Made by a program: the position numbers and the translations under genes. Shown piece by piece: positions 17,398-27,951 of a stretch of DNA of 64,000 nt (position 1 is its first letter; every line of letters begins with the position of its first letter). Origin of the DNA: Pseudomonas agarici. GTDB taxonomy: Bacteria; Pseudomonadota; Gammaproteobacteria; Pseudomonadales; Pseudomonadaceae. The notes beneath the pieces were generated by a model that worked only from the letters and a program-made list of their open reading frames with translations, did no database searches and was not told where the DNA came from. The stretch covers positions 186,001-250,000 of the forward strand of contig NZ_FOAR01000002.1 in the NCBI RefSeq assembly GCF_900109755.1. The letters run 5' to 3'.

Positions 17398-17931
17398 GCG
17401 GGGGGTAGGTTTATCCTTCCGGCGTTGTTCCCGGCGCCTCTTCCACTGGCGTGCCACCCACCAGCGCCAGTAACCCATGGTCAGGCAATAGCCCAATGCG
17501 GCCAGTACCAGCCCGAGAAGCAGCGAGCCCAGCAGGAACGGCTGCCACAGCGTCGACAATTGACTGCTGACCCAGTCCCAGCTCAGCTCGTCCGGCAGGC
17601 TGCGCGATGGCACCGCCATGATCCAGGCACCGATCTGGTAGGTGCAGTAGAAAATCGGCGGCATGGTCAGTGGATTGGTCAGCCACACCAGGCTGACCGC
17701 AATCGGCAGGTTGGCGCGCAGCGAAATTGCCAGGCACGCCGCCAGCAACATTTGCAACGGGATGGGCATCAACGCGGCAAACAGGCCGACCGCCATGGCC
17801 CGGGCCACGGAGTGACGATTGAGGTGCCAGAGGTTGGGATCGTGAAGCAGTTTGCCAAAAAATCGTAAGTGCTTGTGTTCCCGAATGCTGTTCGGATCGG
17901 GCATGTAGCGTTTGAATAAGCGACGCGGCAT
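17395..17931 (-). CDS. DUF2062 membrane protein
   Basis: 178 aa. DUF2062 proteins are small inner-membrane proteins of unknown function. Hallmarks are the basic N-terminus, then HSVARAMAVGLFAALMPIPL, the conserved LVWLTNPLTMPPIFYCTYQIG, and a last membrane helix (FLLGSLLLGLVLAALGYCLT) followed by a basic tail (RQWKRRREQRRKDK). The ATG at 17931 has GAGAAG upstream; the longer frame adds an unlikely leader. It is divergent from comEC. Confidence 0.9.
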   Translation of the reverse strand: MPRRLFKRYMPDPNSIREHKHLRFFGKLLHDPNLWHLNRHSVARAMAVGLFAALMPIPLQMLLAACLAISLRANLPIAVSLVWLTNPLTMPPIFYCTYQIGAWIMAVPSRSLPDELSWDWVSSQLSTLWQPFLLGSLLLGLVLAALGYCLTMGYWRWWVARQWKRRREQRRKDKPTPR

Positions 17932-18071
17932 AAGGCTTCTCGGTCGGTTCAAGCAGGCAGTATGCCCGGATTTTACATACGGCCAATTCAGACTTTGTGA
18001 CAATTAATAAAGCACTTGCCGGTTAACCGGGCTATTCCGAGAACTGGAGATCGGTTCAAGGAGTGGCGGAG

Positions 18072-20306
18072 ATGCGCACAGGGATGTTGGCGCTGGCGGC
18101 GGGTTTGCTGATGCTGCGTTTTTTGCCGCAATTGCCGCCGGTCGGCATGCTGCTGGCACTTTCATCGCTTGGCCTGATGATGTTGCCATTTCGTCGCTAT
18201 CCGGTCGCACTGTTCCTGTTCGGTTTCAGTTGGGCCTGCCTGCAGGCGCACTGGGCGTTGGCTGATCGCTTGGCGCCCGCTCTCGACGGCCAGACGCTGT
18301 GGCTCGAAGGGCGGGTTGTCGGCCTGCCACAAGGCAGTGATTCGGTACGCCGCTTCGAATTGGAAGGCGCGGTTGCCCGCCGGGATACACTGCCAAAGCT
18401 GATCCGTCTGGCCTGGCACGGCGGACCGCCGATCCAGAAGGGTGAGCGCTGGCGGCTGGCGGTCAAGCTCAAGGCTCCGGTGGGGCTGCTCAACCCCCAC
18501 GGATTCGACCGTGAGGCCTGGCTGCTGGCGCAACGCATCGGCGCTACGGGAACCGTCAAGGACGGGCAATTGCTGGCGCCATCCAGCGGTTCCTGGCGCG
18601 ATGCGATTCGCCAGCGATTGCTGCAGGTCGATGCCTGTGGCCAATCGGCAACCCTGGTGGCGCTGGTGCTGGGGGATGGTTCGGGGCTGTCGGCGCAGAG
18701 CTGGCGCGTCTTGCAGGAGACCGGGACCGTGCACCTGTTGGTGATTTCCGGGCAGCATATCGGGCTCTTCGCCGCGCTGGTCTATGCCTTGATCGCCGGC
18801 CTGGCGCGTTACGGTCTCTGGCCGCGGCGCTGGCCCTGGTTGCCGTGGGCCTGTGGCCTGGCCTGTGTCGCCGCTGTGGGTTACGGCCTGCTGGCCGGCT
18901 TCGGCGTGCCGGTACAGCGGGCGTGCGCGATGATCGGCCTGGTGCTGCTATGGCGCCTGCGTTATCGCCATCTGGGGGTGACCTGGCCGTTGCTGTTGGC
19001 GCTTAACCTGGTTCTATTGTTCGAACCGCTGGCCAGCTTGCGGCCAGGTTTCTGGCTGTCCTTTGCCGCCGTGGCCGTGTTGATCTTCTGCTTCAGTGGA
19101 CGGCTCGGCGCCTGGCGTGTCTGGCAGAGCTGGACACGCGCGCAATGGACGATTGCCCTCGGCCTGGTGCCGTTTCTGTTGGTGCTGGGTTTGCCCATCA
19201 GTCTGAGCGGGCCGTGGGTCAATCTGATCGCTGTGCCTTGGATCAGTCTCGCGGTATTGCCGCTGGCCCTGTTCGGGACCTTGTTGTTGCCGCTGCCCTT
19301 AATTGGCGAATCGCTGTTGTGGCTGGCTGGCAGTTTGCTGGAACTGCTGTTCTTCGGGCTCGACGAGGTGGCGCTACAGGTCTCGGTCTGGTGGCCGGAA
19401 GCCATCCCGCCATGGGCCTGGCTGCTGGGCAGCCTGGGAATCCTGCTGTTGTTGCTGCCTGCCGGTGTACCGCTGCGGCCCTTGGGGTGGCCGCTGGCGG
19501 CACTGGTCGTGCTGGCGGCGCAATCGAGGGTGCCCGAAGGCCAGGCCGAAGTCTGGCAATTGGATGTCGGCCAGGGATTGGCGATTCTGGTACGGACCCG
19601 GCACCACACTCTCTTGTATGACGCGGGGCCGCGTTTCGGCGATTTCGACCTCGGCCAGCGCGTGGTACTGCCGTTCTTGCACAAGCATGGCGTGCGCAAA
19701 CTCGACCTGATGCTGATCAGTCACGCCGATGCCGACCATGCCGGCGGCGCCCTGGCGGTGAGCAATGGTCTGCCGGTGGCCAGGGTGCTCAGCGGCGATG
19801 CCGAGGGGGTATCGACGCAATTGTTCGCCGAGTCGTGTATCGGCGGCGAGCGCTGGGAATGGGACGGGGTGAATTTTGCCCTTTGGCAGTGGCCTGGCGC
19901 CAGGGACAGCAACCAGCGTTCCTGTGTATTGCAGATCGAAGCGAATGGCGAGCGGTTGCTGCTGACCGGCGATATCGATATCCAGGCCGAGCAGGCGTTC
20001 CTGGAGAGTGCGCTGGCCGTCGACACCCACTGGCTGCAAGCTCCCCATCACGGCAGCCGCAGCTCTTCTTCGATGGCTTTTCTCCAGCGTCTGACGCCTC
20101 GGGCGGTGCTGATTTCGCGTGGGCATGGCAATGCGTTCGGTCATCCGCACCCGCAGGTCATGGAGCGCTACCGGGCCTTGGATATGGCGATTTATGATAG
20201 CGCGGAGCAGGGCGCCGTGCGCCTGCAACTGGGAACCTTCGGCGCAGGACGATTTGTGCGCGAGGCGCGGCGTTTCTGGCGAGCGCCGGTGCTGGCGAAT
20301 CAATAA
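18072..20306 (+). CDS. comEC: DNA internalization channel protein ComEC/Rec2
   Basis: 744 aa. Forms the inner-membrane channel for single-stranded DNA during natural transformation. Domains in order are a DUF4131 region near residues 20-170, the Competence membrane domain (LLVISGQHIGLFAALVYAL onward, with many helices) to about residue 480, and a C-terminal metallo-beta-lactamase-like domain with SHADADHAGG and HHGSRSSS. I start at the ATG 18072 because AAGGAG at 18058-18063 is correctly spaced for it and overlaps the alternative GTG at 18063. It precedes exbBD, as in other pseudomonads. Confidence 0.94.
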   Translation: MRTGMLALAAGLLMLRFLPQLPPVGMLLALSSLGLMMLPFRRYPVALFLFGFSWACLQAHWALADRLAPALDGQTLWLEGRVVGLPQGSDSVRRFELEGAVARRDTLPKLIRLAWHGGPPIQKGERWRLAVKLKAPVGLLNPHGFDREAWLLAQRIGATGTVKDGQLLAPSSGSWRDAIRQRLLQVDACGQSATLVALVLGDGSGLSAQSWRVLQETGTVHLLVISGQHIGLFAALVYALIAGLARYGLWPRRWPWLPWACGLACVAAVGYGLLAGFGVPVQRACAMIGLVLLWRLRYRHLGVTWPLLLALNLVLLFEPLASLRPGFWLSFAAVAVLIFCFSGRLGAWRVWQSWTRAQWTIALGLVPFLLVLGLPISLSGPWVNLIAVPWISLAVLPLALFGTLLLPLPLIGESLLWLAGSLLELLFFGLDEVALQVSVWWPEAIPPWAWLLGSLGILLLLLPAGVPLRPLGWPLAALVVLAAQSRVPEGQAEVWQLDVGQGLAILVRTRHHTLLYDAGPRFGDFDLGQRVVLPFLHKHGVRKLDLMLISHADADHAGGALAVSNGLPVARVLSGDAEGVSTQLFAESCIGGERWEWDGVNFALWQWPGARDSNQRSCVLQIEANGERLLLTGDIDIQAEQAFLESALAVDTHWLQAPHHGSRSSSSMAFLQRLTPRAVLISRGHGNAFGHPHPQVMERYRALDMAIYDSAEQGAVRLQLGTFGAGRFVREARRFWRAPVLANQ

Positions 20307-20405
20307 CCATGGGTTATTAAAGCGCAGCAGCAGGCGACATCACGTTCTTCGGCCCGACCGACCCCCTATGTTAGAGTGGCGCACTTTTTCGAGGGGACTG
20401 TCACT

Positions 20406-21041
20406 GTGTGGGAATTGGTCAAATCCGGCGGCTGGATGATGCTGCCGATCATTCTGAGTTCCATCGCGGCTTTGGGCATCATTGCCGAACGACTGTGGAC
20501 CCTGCGCGCCAGTCGCGTGACCCCGGAGCATCTGCTCGGGCAGGTCTGGGTCTGGATCAAGGACAAGCAACTGGACAAGGAAAAACTCAAGCAACTGCGT
20601 GCCGATTCCCCCTTGGGCGAGATCCTCGCGGCGGGCCTGGCGAACTCCAAGCACGGTCGCGAGATCATGAAGGAGTGTATCGAAGAAGCCGCTGCCCGGG
20701 TGATTCATGAGTTGGAGCGCTATATCAATGCCCTCGGCACCATTGCCGCCATGTCACCGCTGCTCGGCCTGCTGGGCACGGTGTTGGGCATGATCGATAT
20801 TTTCAGTTCGTTCATGGGCTCGGGCATGACCACCAACGCAGCGGTCCTTGCCGGTGGTATCTCCAAGGCGCTGATTACCACGGCTTCGGGCCTGATCGTG
20901 GGGATTCCGGCAGTGTTCTTCCATCGTTTCCTGCAACGCCGGATCGACGAACTGGTGGTCGGCATGGAGCAACAGGCGATCAAGCTGGTGGAGGTGGTAC
21001 AGGGTGACCGTGACGTGGAAATGCCCGAGGGCAGAGCGTGA
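20406..21041 (+). CDS. exbB: ExbB/TolQ-family proton channel protein
   Basis: 211 aa. MotA/TolQ/ExbB family, proton-conducting partner of ExbD. Three membrane segments are visible: residues about 8-28 (GGWMMLPIILSSIAALGIIA), TIAAMSPLLGLLGTVLGMID, and ALITTASGLIVGIPAVFFH, with the conserved TxxGLL and GxSxAL family patterns. I start at GTG 20406 because GAGGGG lies eight bases upstream; the upstream in-frame ATG lacks a ribosome binding site. First gene of the exbB-exbD-lpxK-ycaR-kdsB-ptp-murB operon. Confidence 0.93.
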   Translation: MWELVKSGGWMMLPIILSSIAALGIIAERLWTLRASRVTPEHLLGQVWVWIKDKQLDKEKLKQLRADSPLGEILAAGLANSKHGREIMKECIEEAAARVIHELERYINALGTIAAMSPLLGLLGTVLGMIDIFSSFMGSGMTTNAAVLAGGISKALITTASGLIVGIPAVFFHRFLQRRIDELVVGMEQQAIKLVEVVQGDRDVEMPEGRA

Positions 21042-21466
21042 AATTTCGCCGCAAGCCCCGGGAAACCATCGACATCAACCTCGCGTCGCTGATCGACGTG
21101 GTCTTCGTCCTGCTGCTGTTTTTTGTGGTGACTACCACCTTCACCCGCGAAACCCAGTTACGCGTGGAGTTGCCGCAGGCGGTCAGCGGCGCGCCGGCCG
21201 AAGATCCGCAGGCCAAGCAACTGGACATCGCCATCAGCGCCGATGGAGTCTTCACGGTGAACAACCAGCTATTGGCGAAAAATGACCTGGCGAGCCTGAT
21301 GCAAGCCTTGCAGAAAGAGTCCGGTGGCGATACCCAGTTGCCGCTTTCCATCAGTGCCGATGGCAAGGCCCAGCATCAGGCCGTGATCACTGCCATGGAC
21401 GCGGCCGGCAAGCTTGGCTTCAGCCATTTGCGCATGACCACTGTCGAAGCGGCACCGGTTCCCTGA
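21038..21466 (+). CDS. exbD: ExbD/TolR-family protein
   Basis: 142 aa. One N-terminal membrane helix ([17 protein letters not shown]) carries the essential Asp, followed by a periplasmic domain. It works with ExbB to couple the proton gradient to outer-membrane processes. No tonB follows, and its position next to lpxK is the usual second exbBD locus of pseudomonads. It overlaps exbB by four bases and lpxK by one. Confidence 0.93.
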   Translation: MKFRRKPRETIDINLASLIDVVFVLLLFFVVTTTFTRETQLRVELPQAVSGAPAEDPQAKQLDIAISADGVFTVNNQLLAKNDLASLMQALQKESGGDTQLPLSISADGKAQHQAVITAMDAAGKLGFSHLRMTTVEAAPVP

Positions 21467-22476
21467 TGACATTCTCCGATCGTCTACTGCGCGCCTGGTA
21501 CACCGGCCATCCGGCCCTGGCCTTGCTGCGTCCGCTGGAGTGGTTATATCGTCGGGTGGTCGACGCCAGGCGGGCGCGCTTTGTCGCGGGTGAAGGGGTT
21601 ATCTATCAGCCGCCGGTGCCGTTGATCGTGGTCGGTAATATCACCGTCGGCGGCACCGGCAAGACTCCGATGATTCTCTGGCTGATCGAGCATTGCCGGC
21701 GTCGCGGCCTGCGCGTGGGCGTGGTCAGCCGCGGTTATGGCGCCAAGCCGCCGAGCCTGCCGTGGCGGGTGCGTTGCGACCAGAGCGCCGCGGTGGCTGG
21801 CGACGAACCGCTGTTGATCGTCCAGCGTAACGATGTGCCGCTGGTGATCGATCCGGATCGCAGCCGTGCGGTGCAGACCTTGCTGGTCACTGAAACGCTC
21901 GATTTGATCCTCTCCGATGATGGCTTGCAACATTACCGGCTGGCCCGCGACCTGGAGCTGGTGCTGATCGATGCGGCCCGTGGTCTGGGTAATGGCCGTT
22001 GCCTGCCCGCTGGGCCGTTGCGCGAGCCGCTCGAACGTCTGCAAAGCGTCGACGCGCTGCTGTACAACGGTGCCACCGAGGACCGTGACAACGGCTTTGC
22101 CTTCCGTTTGCAACCGACCGCCCTGGTCAACCTGCTGACCGGCGAGCGCCGGCCGCTCGAACATTTTGCGCCCGGACAGGCGTTGCACGCGGTGGCTGGA
22201 ATTGGCAACCCGCAACGTTTCTTCAGCACCCTCGAAACGCTACACTGGCAGCCTGTGCCCCACGCCTTTGCCGATCATGCCCAGTACAGTGCGCAAGCCC
22301 TTAACTTCACGCCGTCACTGCCGCTGGTCATGACCGAAAAAGACGCGGTGAAGTGCCGGGCGTTCGCGGCCCCCGACTGGTGGTGGCTGGCGGTCGACGC
22401 GGTGCCTTCCGAGGCCTTCGCGGCCTGGTTCGACACGCAACTGTTGCGTCTGTTGCCTGATCGTCTGTTGCCCTAA
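21466..22476 (+). CDS. lpxK: tetraacyldisaccharide 4'-kinase
   Basis: 336 aa. Phosphorylates the 4' position of the lipid A disaccharide at the inner membrane. An N-terminal membrane-associated helix ([20 protein letters not shown]) is followed by the P-loop [40 protein letters not shown] (Walker B region) comes next, and PLRE in the C-terminal half. The normal length is kept. The start overlaps the exbD stop (TGATG). Confidence 0.96.
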   Translation: MTFSDRLLRAWYTGHPALALLRPLEWLYRRVVDARRARFVAGEGVIYQPPVPLIVVGNITVGGTGKTPMILWLIEHCRRRGLRVGVVSRGYGAKPPSLPWRVRCDQSAAVAGDEPLLIVQRNDVPLVIDPDRSRAVQTLLVTETLDLILSDDGLQHYRLARDLELVLIDAARGLGNGRCLPAGPLREPLERLQSVDALLYNGATEDRDNGFAFRLQPTALVNLLTGERRPLEHFAPGQALHAVAGIGNPQRFFSTLETLHWQPVPHAFADHAQYSAQALNFTPSLPLVMTEKDAVKCRAFAAPDWWWLAVDAVPSEAFAAWFDTQLLRLLPDRLLP

Positions 22477-22502
22477 ACCCGTTTTTATCCAGGGAATCCC
22501 TC

Positions 22503-22688
22503 ATGGACACCAAACTACTCGATATCCTCGCTTGCCCGATCTGCAAAGGTCCGCTCAAGCTCAGCGCCGACAAGACCGAACTGATCAGCAAGGGCGCCGG
22601 CCTGGCGTTTCCGATTCGCGACGGCATCCCGGTGATGTTGGAAAGCGAGGCCCGCACCCTGAGCACCGATGAGCGCCTGGACAAATGA
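22503..22688 (+). CDS. Trm112 family protein (YcaR-like)
   Basis: 61 aa. Small Trm112/UPF0434 protein starting [20 protein letters not shown]. Only one CxxC pair (CPIC) is kept, as is usual for YcaR-like bacterial members. It lies between lpxK and kdsB and overlaps kdsB by four bases, the standard gene order. The exact role is unknown; eukaryotic relatives activate methyltransferases. Confidence 0.93.
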   Translation: MDTKLLDILACPICKGPLKLSADKTELISKGAGLAFPIRDGIPVMLESEARTLSTDERLDK

Positions 22689-23449
22689 GCATCCCGTTCA
22701 TCGTGGTGATTCCGGCGCGTTTTTCCTCCACGCGCCTGCCGGCCAAACCGCTGCAACTGATCGCCGGCAAGCCGATGATCCAGCACACGTGGGAACAGGC
22801 GTGTAAAAGCAGCGCCCAGCGGGTGGTGGTGGCGACGGATGACGCACGGATCGTGGAAGTTTGCCAGGCCTTCGGCGCCGAAGTGTTGCTGACTCGCGAA
22901 GATCATGAGTCCGGTACCGACCGCCTGGCCGAAGTCGCCAGCCAGTTGGGGCTGGAGCCGGACGCCATCGTGGTGAATGTCCAGGGCGACGAGCCGTTGA
23001 TCCCGCCGGTGGTGATCGACCAGGTCGCGGCCAACCTGGCGGCGCATACCGAAGCGCGCGTGGCTACTCTGGCCGAGTCGATCGAAGACATCGAGGCGCT
23101 GTTCAACCCCAATGTGGTCAAGGTGGTCAGCGACATCAATGGCCTGGCCCTGACCTTTAGCCGCACCACCTTGCCCTGGGCCCGGGATGACTTCGCCAAG
23201 AACCGTGAGCAGATGCCCGAAGGTGTGCCGTTCCGTCGACATATCGGCATCTATGCCTACCGCGTCGGTTTCCTGCATGACTTTGTCAACTGGGGCCCAT
23301 GCTGGCTGGAAACCACGGAACGCCTGGAACAATTGCGCGCCCTGTGGCATGGCGTGCGGATCCACGTGGCCGATGCCCTGGAGGCGCCGCCCACCGGTGT
23401 CGACACGGAGCAGGATCTTGATCGCGTTCGTCGCTTGTTGGAGGCCTGA
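22685..23449 (+). CDS. kdsB: 3-deoxy-manno-octulosonate cytidylyltransferase
   Basis: 254 aa. Activates Kdo with CTP for the lipopolysaccharide inner core. The nucleotide-binding start [20 protein letters not shown], the metal site segment [13 protein letters not shown] and the Kdo-contact segment [17 protein letters not shown] are present. Length is normal. Overlap of one base with the phosphatase gene (TGATG). Confidence 0.97.
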   Translation: MSIPFIVVIPARFSSTRLPAKPLQLIAGKPMIQHTWEQACKSSAQRVVVATDDARIVEVCQAFGAEVLLTREDHESGTDRLAEVASQLGLEPDAIVVNVQGDEPLIPPVVIDQVAANLAAHTEARVATLAESIEDIEALFNPNVVKVVSDINGLALTFSRTTLPWARDDFAKNREQMPEGVPFRRHIGIYAYRVGFLHDFVNWGPCWLETTERLEQLRALWHGVRIHVADALEAPPTGVDTEQDLDRVRRLLEA

Positions 23450-23913
23450 TGCGGATTTTGTTTGTCTGCTTGGGCAACATCTGTCGTTCGCCCACGGCCG
23501 AAGGTGTATTGCGGCACAAGTTGCGCGAAGCTGGGCTTGCGGAGCATATCGAAGTCGACTCCGCCGGCACCGGCCAATGGCATATCGGCAAAGAGCCGGA
23601 TAGCCGTAGCCTGCGCGCGGCGCGGATGCGCGGTTATGATTTGTCGGCGCAGCGCGCACGGCAGGTCAGCGCCGCGGACTTCAACCGCTTCGACCTGATC
23701 CTGGCCATGGACCAAAGCAACCTGCGACACCTCAAGCTGCTGCAACCAGCCCACGGCAGGGCTGAATTGGATCTGTTCCTGCGTCGTTACGACGGTGCGG
23801 TGGAGGAGGTGCCGGATCCATACTATGACGAAGAACACGGTTTCGAGCAGGTGCTAGACCTGATCGAACAGGCCAGCGATCGCTTGATCAGCGAACTCAA
23901 GGGGCGTCTATGA
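23449..23913 (+). CDS. low-molecular-weight protein tyrosine phosphatase
   Basis: 154 aa. The catalytic P-loop CLGNICRSP (CX5R) is at residues 6-14, and the acid loop DPYYDEEHGF supplies the general acid Asp. Pseudomonads carry this gene between kdsB and murB. The target proteins are unknown; related enzymes (Wzb, PtpA) act on exopolysaccharide tyrosine kinases, but none lies nearby. Confidence 0.93.
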   Translation: MRILFVCLGNICRSPTAEGVLRHKLREAGLAEHIEVDSAGTGQWHIGKEPDSRSLRAARMRGYDLSAQRARQVSAADFNRFDLILAMDQSNLRHLKLLQPAHGRAELDLFLRRYDGAVEEVPDPYYDEEHGFEQVLDLIEQASDRLISELKGRL

Positions 23914-24929
23914 GCCTGCAATTGCAAGCCGGGATCTCCCTCAAACCCTACAACAGCTTTGGCGTCGATGTCCGCGCCCAATGGTTCGCCGAAGCCCACG
24001 GCGATGCCGACGTGATCGAGGCCCTGGCCTACGCGGCACAGCATGAATTGCCGCTGCTGGTGATCGGTGGCGGCAGCAACCTGCTGCTGACGGCGGATAT
24101 CCAGGCGTTGGTATTGCGCATGAACAGCCGGGGCATTCGCCTATTGAGCGACGATGGCGTTCGGGTGGTCGTCGAGGCGCAGGCCGGCGAGCCCTGGCAT
24201 CCCTTCGTGCTGTCGACCTTGGCCCAGGGCTGGTCCGGCCTGGAAAATCTCAGCTTGATTCCGGGGACGGTAGGCGCAGCACCGATGCAGAACATCGGCG
24301 CCTACGGGGTCGAGATCAAAGACGTGTTCGCTGGCCTCACCGCTCTTGATCGGCAGAGCGGCCAGTTGCGCGAATTTTCCCTGGAGGAGTGCCAGTTCGG
24401 TTATCGCGACAGCCTGTTCAAACAGGCTGGCGGGCGTTGGTTGATCCTGCGTGTGCGTTTTGCCCTGAGCCGGGTCGAGCACCTGCACCTTGGCTACGGC
24501 GCGGTGGCCGAGCGCTTGCGCGAACAGGGTCTTAGCCAGCCGAGCGCCCTGGATGTCAGTCGGGCTATATGCAGTATCCGCAGCGAGAAATTGCCCGACC
24601 CGGCAGTGCTCGGCAATGTCGGAAGCTTCTTCAAGAATCCGTTGGTATCGGCGGCCCACGCCGCCGAATTGAAGCGGATACACCCTGGGTTGGTCGGTTA
24701 TCCACAGGCTGACGGACAGGTGAAGCTGGCGGCAGGTTGGTTGATCGAGGCTGCCGGTTGGAAGGGGTTTCGTGAAGACGATGCCGGTGTGCACCGCTTG
24801 CAGTCGTTGGTACTGGTCAACTATGGCACGGCCAGCGGCCAACAGTTACTTACCCTGGCCCGCAGGATCCAGGCCGATATCGCCGAGCGTTTTGCCGTTG
24901 AGCTGGAAATGGAACCGAACCTGTACTGA
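23910..24929 (+). CDS. murB: UDP-N-acetylenolpyruvoylglucosamine reductase
   Basis: 339 aa. FAD/NADPH enzyme making UDP-MurNAc in the cytoplasm, type I MurB. Visible are the FAD-binding LLVIGGGSNLLL, the NLSLIPGTVGAAPMQNIGAYG segment, the YRDS motif with its conserved Tyr/Arg, the catalytic Ser in GNVGSFFKNP, and the final catalytic Glu in the C-terminal AVELEMEPN. It ends the envelope operon and is followed by a terminator. Confidence 0.97.
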   Translation: MSLQLQAGISLKPYNSFGVDVRAQWFAEAHGDADVIEALAYAAQHELPLLVIGGGSNLLLTADIQALVLRMNSRGIRLLSDDGVRVVVEAQAGEPWHPFVLSTLAQGWSGLENLSLIPGTVGAAPMQNIGAYGVEIKDVFAGLTALDRQSGQLREFSLEECQFGYRDSLFKQAGGRWLILRVRFALSRVEHLHLGYGAVAERLREQGLSQPSALDVSRAICSIRSEKLPDPAVLGNVGSFFKNPLVSAAHAAELKRIHPGLVGYPQADGQVKLAAGWLIEAAGWKGFREDDAGVHRLQSLVLVNYGTASGQQLLTLARRIQADIAERFAVELEMEPNLY

Positions 24930-24959
24930 GGCTATGCTGATGGCTGCCATGTCATGCCA

Positions 24960-24993
24960 AGCCCTATGGAGTCTGACGCCATAGGGCTTTTTT
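24960..24993 (+). terminator. Rho-independent terminator after murB
   Basis: AGCCCTATGG pairs with CCATAGGGCT around a short loop, then TTTTTTT. It ends the exbB-murB transcript. Confidence 0.92.
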
Positions 24994-25165
24994 GTTAATA
25001 CGGCTTCCCTTGGCCGACTAACGCTGTAGATAATGCGTTCAACAACGGCCCAATGAAGTACTGACTTCATGAGAGAGCCGATTAGCCTGAGTCGATCTGC
25101 TGCCGTCCGTGCGGCGCTTGCGCAGATGGCTCGACCCCCATGACCTGAACAATGCGGGCGTGCCC

Positions 25166-25636
25166 ATGATTACCCTGAAACTCAATGGTCAAGATCATTC
25201 CCTGGATGCTACCGAGGACATGCCGCTGCTGTGGGCGATCCGTGACGTAGCAGGTTACACCGGGACCAAATTCGGCTGCGGCATGGGCTTGTGCGGTGCT
25301 TGCACTGTACACATCGACGGCCTGCCGGCACGCTCCTGCATCACCCCGGTCGGTTCGGTGGCGGGCAAGAGCGTGAACACCATCGACGATCTGCACAGCG
25401 ACCCGGTCGGCCAAACGGTCCAGCGGGCCTGGCTGGAGGGCGGGGTGGCGCAGTGCGGGTTCTGCCAGGGCGGACAGATCATGTCCGCCACCGCCTTGCT
25501 CAAGGTCAACCCCACACCCAGCGATGCACAGATCGAAGAAGCGATGCTCGGCAATATTTGTCGTTGCGGCACCTACAATCGCATCAAGACGGCCATCCAT
25601 GCCGCCGCCGCGCACCTGCGGGAGGCCAAGGCATGA
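25166..25636 (+). CDS. [2Fe-2S] subunit of a molybdenum hydroxylase, IorA-like
   Basis: 156 aa. Small electron-transfer subunit of xanthine-oxidase-family enzymes. The plant-type cluster is GCGMGLCGACTVHIDG plus the later Cys in ARSC. The second cluster is CGFCQGG and CRCGTY. A single small subunit followed directly by a large one without a FAD subunit is the isoquinoline 1-oxidoreductase (IorAB) or periplasmic aldehyde dehydrogenase layout. I start at the ATG 25166 (MITLKLNGQDH). It overlaps the next gene by four bases. Confidence 0.9.
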   Translation: MITLKLNGQDHSLDATEDMPLLWAIRDVAGYTGTKFGCGMGLCGACTVHIDGLPARSCITPVGSVAGKSVNTIDDLHSDPVGQTVQRAWLEGGVAQCGFCQGGQIMSATALLKVNPTPSDAQIEEAMLGNICRCGTYNRIKTAIHAAAAHLREAKA

Positions 25637-27951
25637 GCCCGTTCCTGAACGATTTCGCCCTGAGCAACCTCAGTCGGCGCGGTTTTCTCAAGGGCGTCGG
25701 GGCCACTGGCGCCCTGGTGCTGGCGGCGACCTGGGGATTGCCCGAGGCCTTTGCCGAGGGTGAGAAGAAATATGGTGCCGATGGCATGCCCAATGGCTGG
25801 ATCGACGATCCCAAGGTCTATATCAGCATCGACGCCGATGGCAGCGTGACAGTAATTTGCAACCGTTCCGAGATGGGCCAGGGTGTGCGCACCAGCCTGA
25901 GCATGGTGGTGGCCGACGAACTGGAAGCCGACTGGGCGCTGGTCAAGGTCCGCCAGGCGCCGGCGGATGAAGTGCGCTTCGGCAATCAGAACACCGACGG
26001 TTCACGCAGCATGCGCCACTGGTATGAACCGATGCGGCGTTGCGGCGCCGCGGCGCGAAACATGCTCGAGCAGGCGGCGGCAGCCCAGTGGAGTGTGCCT
26101 GTAGGCGAGTGCCAGGCGCAGTTGCACCGGGTTATTCACCGCCCGAGCGGTCGCGAGCTAGGCTACGGTGCCTTGGCCGCCGCCGCTGGCGCGTTGGCGG
26201 TACCGGCTCGGGACAGCCTGAAGCTTAAGCAGCCTGAGCAGTTTCGCTATATTGGCAAGGAGTCGACACGGGCCATCGATGGCGCGGATATCGTTAATGG
26301 CCGGGCGCTATATGGCGCCGATATCCATTTCGACGGCATGCTCTACGCCACCGTGGCGCGTCCGCGAGTTTATGGCGGCAAGGTCAAGTCCTTCGATTCA
26401 GCGGCCGCACTGAAGGTGCCCGGCGTGCTCAAGGTGGTGGAGATCGAAGGCCGTGCGCTGCCTTCCGAATTCCAACCGCTGGGCGGCGTGGCGGTGATCG
26501 CCAGCCATACCTGGGCGGCAATCAAGGGGCGCGAGGCGCTGAATATCGTCTGGGACGACGGCGACAACCGCAGCTACGACTCCATCGCCTATCGTCAGGA
26601 ACTAGAGGCTGCGTCGCGCAAGCCAGGTAAAGTGGTGCGCAACACCGGCAACGTCGACGAGGCGCTGAAACGTGCTACCCGTCATGTCGAAGCCGGCTAC
26701 TACCTGCCACATCTATCCCAGTCGCCCATGGAGCCGATGGTCGCCATCGCCCGTTTCAATGATGGCCAGTGCGAGGCATGGGCACCGATCCAGGCGCCAC
26801 AGGTCGCCCGCCAACGGGTGGCGGAGCGGTTGGGTATCGGCTTCGACCAGGTGACGGTCAATGTCACCTTGCTGGGCGGCGGTTTCGGGCGCAAGTCCCA
26901 ACCGGACTACCTTATCGAGGCGGCTATTCTCGCCAAGGAAATGCCGGGGCGGGCGGTGCGAATGCAATGGACGCGCGAGGACGATATCCATTATTCCTAT
27001 TTCCATACCGTGTCGGCGGAGTACCTACGCGCCAGCCTGGATCGCGATGGCATGCCGTCCGGCTGGCTGCACCGCACCGTGGCGCCCAGCATCACGGCGT
27101 TGTTCGCGCCCAACATGAACAATGAGTCGCCGTCCGAACTGGGCATGGGCTTCACCAACATGGCCTACGACATTCCCAATGTGCGCTTGGAAAACCCCGA
27201 GGCGAAGATTCATACCCGCGTGGGCTGGTACCGTTCGGTGTCGAATATTCCCCATGGCTTCGCCATCCAGAGTTTTGTCGACGAGTTGGCCCACAAGGCC
27301 GGGCAGGATCCGCTGGCGTATCAGCTCAAGCTGCTGGGGCCGGATCGCAAGATCGACCCGCGTACCCTGAGCGATCAGTGGAACTATGGCGAGTCCCCGG
27401 AGCGCTATCCGATCGATACCGCTCGCATGCGCGGCGTGCTGGAGACCGCCACCCAGGCGGCGGGCTGGGGACGCAAGTTACCCAAGGGGCGCGGGCTGGG
27501 CCTGGCGGTACACTACAGCTTCGTCACCTATGTGGCGGCGGTCCTGGAGGTCGAGGTCAAGGAGGATGGCACGTTGATTGTGCACAAGGCCGATATCGCC
27601 GTGGATTGTGGACCGCAGATCAACCCTGAGCGGATCCGTTCCCAATTCGAGGGCGCTTGTGTAATGGGCCTGGGCAACGCGGTGCTGGGGGAAATCAGCT
27701 TCAAGGAAGGCAAGGTCCAGCAGGACAACTTCCATATGTATGAGGTGGCGCGTATGCCGTTGGCGCCCAAGGAAGTGGCAATACACTTGGTCACGCCAGC
27801 CGGAGAAGTGCCTCTGGGCGGTGTTGGCGAACCGGGCGTGCCGCCGATCGCGCCGGCCTTGTGCAATGCGATCTTCGCTGCCACCGGCCAGCGGATCCGC
27901 AACTTGCCGATACGTTACCAGTTGCAAGGCTGGAACAAGGCGAAGGCCTGA
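25633..27951 (+). CDS. molybdopterin-binding subunit of an aldehyde/N-heterocycle oxidoreductase, IorB-like
   Basis: 772 aa. Large catalytic subunit binding molybdopterin cytosine dinucleotide. The start carries a twin-arginine signal, [10 protein letters not shown] with hydrophobic run [12 protein letters not shown], so the enzyme is exported folded and probably carries the small subunit with it. MoCo-binding stretches such as [14 protein letters not shown] and [15 protein letters not shown], with a catalytic Glu at the latter, are visible. Physiological electron transfer is expected to a cytochrome, since no FAD subunit is encoded. Substrate not predictable. Confidence 0.9.
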   Translation: MSPFLNDFALSNLSRRGFLKGVGATGALVLAATWGLPEAFAEGEKKYGADGMPNGWIDDPKVYISIDADGSVTVICNRSEMGQGVRTSLSMVVADELEADWALVKVRQAPADEVRFGNQNTDGSRSMRHWYEPMRRCGAAARNMLEQAAAAQWSVPVGECQAQLHRVIHRPSGRELGYGALAAAAGALAVPARDSLKLKQPEQFRYIGKESTRAIDGADIVNGRALYGADIHFDGMLYATVARPRVYGGKVKSFDSAAALKVPGVLKVVEIEGRALPSEFQPLGGVAVIASHTWAAIKGREALNIVWDDGDNRSYDSIAYRQELEAASRKPGKVVRNTGNVDEALKRATRHVEAGYYLPHLSQSPMEPMVAIARFNDGQCEAWAPIQAPQVARQRVAERLGIGFDQVTVNVTLLGGGFGRKSQPDYLIEAAILAKEMPGRAVRMQWTREDDIHYSYFHTVSAEYLRASLDRDGMPSGWLHRTVAPSITALFAPNMNNESPSELGMGFTNMAYDIPNVRLENPEAKIHTRVGWYRSVSNIPHGFAIQSFVDELAHKAGQDPLAYQLKLLGPDRKIDPRTLSDQWNYGESPERYPIDTARMRGVLETATQAAGWGRKLPKGRGLGLAVHYSFVTYVAAVLEVEVKEDGTLIVHKADIAVDCGPQINPERIRSQFEGACVMGLGNAVLGEISFKEGKVQQDNFHMYEVARMPLAPKEVAIHLVTPAGEVPLGGVGEPGVPPIAPALCNAIFAATGQRIRNLPIRYQLQGWNKAKA

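Noticed and set aside
22328..23659. 443-codon minus-strand frame across lpxK-kdsB-ptp
   Set aside because: Opposes several well supported genes with overlapping starts; a codon-bias artefact.
25270..25640. 342-base upstream extension of the molybdopterin subunit frame
   Set aside because: It overlaps the [2Fe-2S] gene in another frame; the Tat signal and ATG at 25633 define the start.
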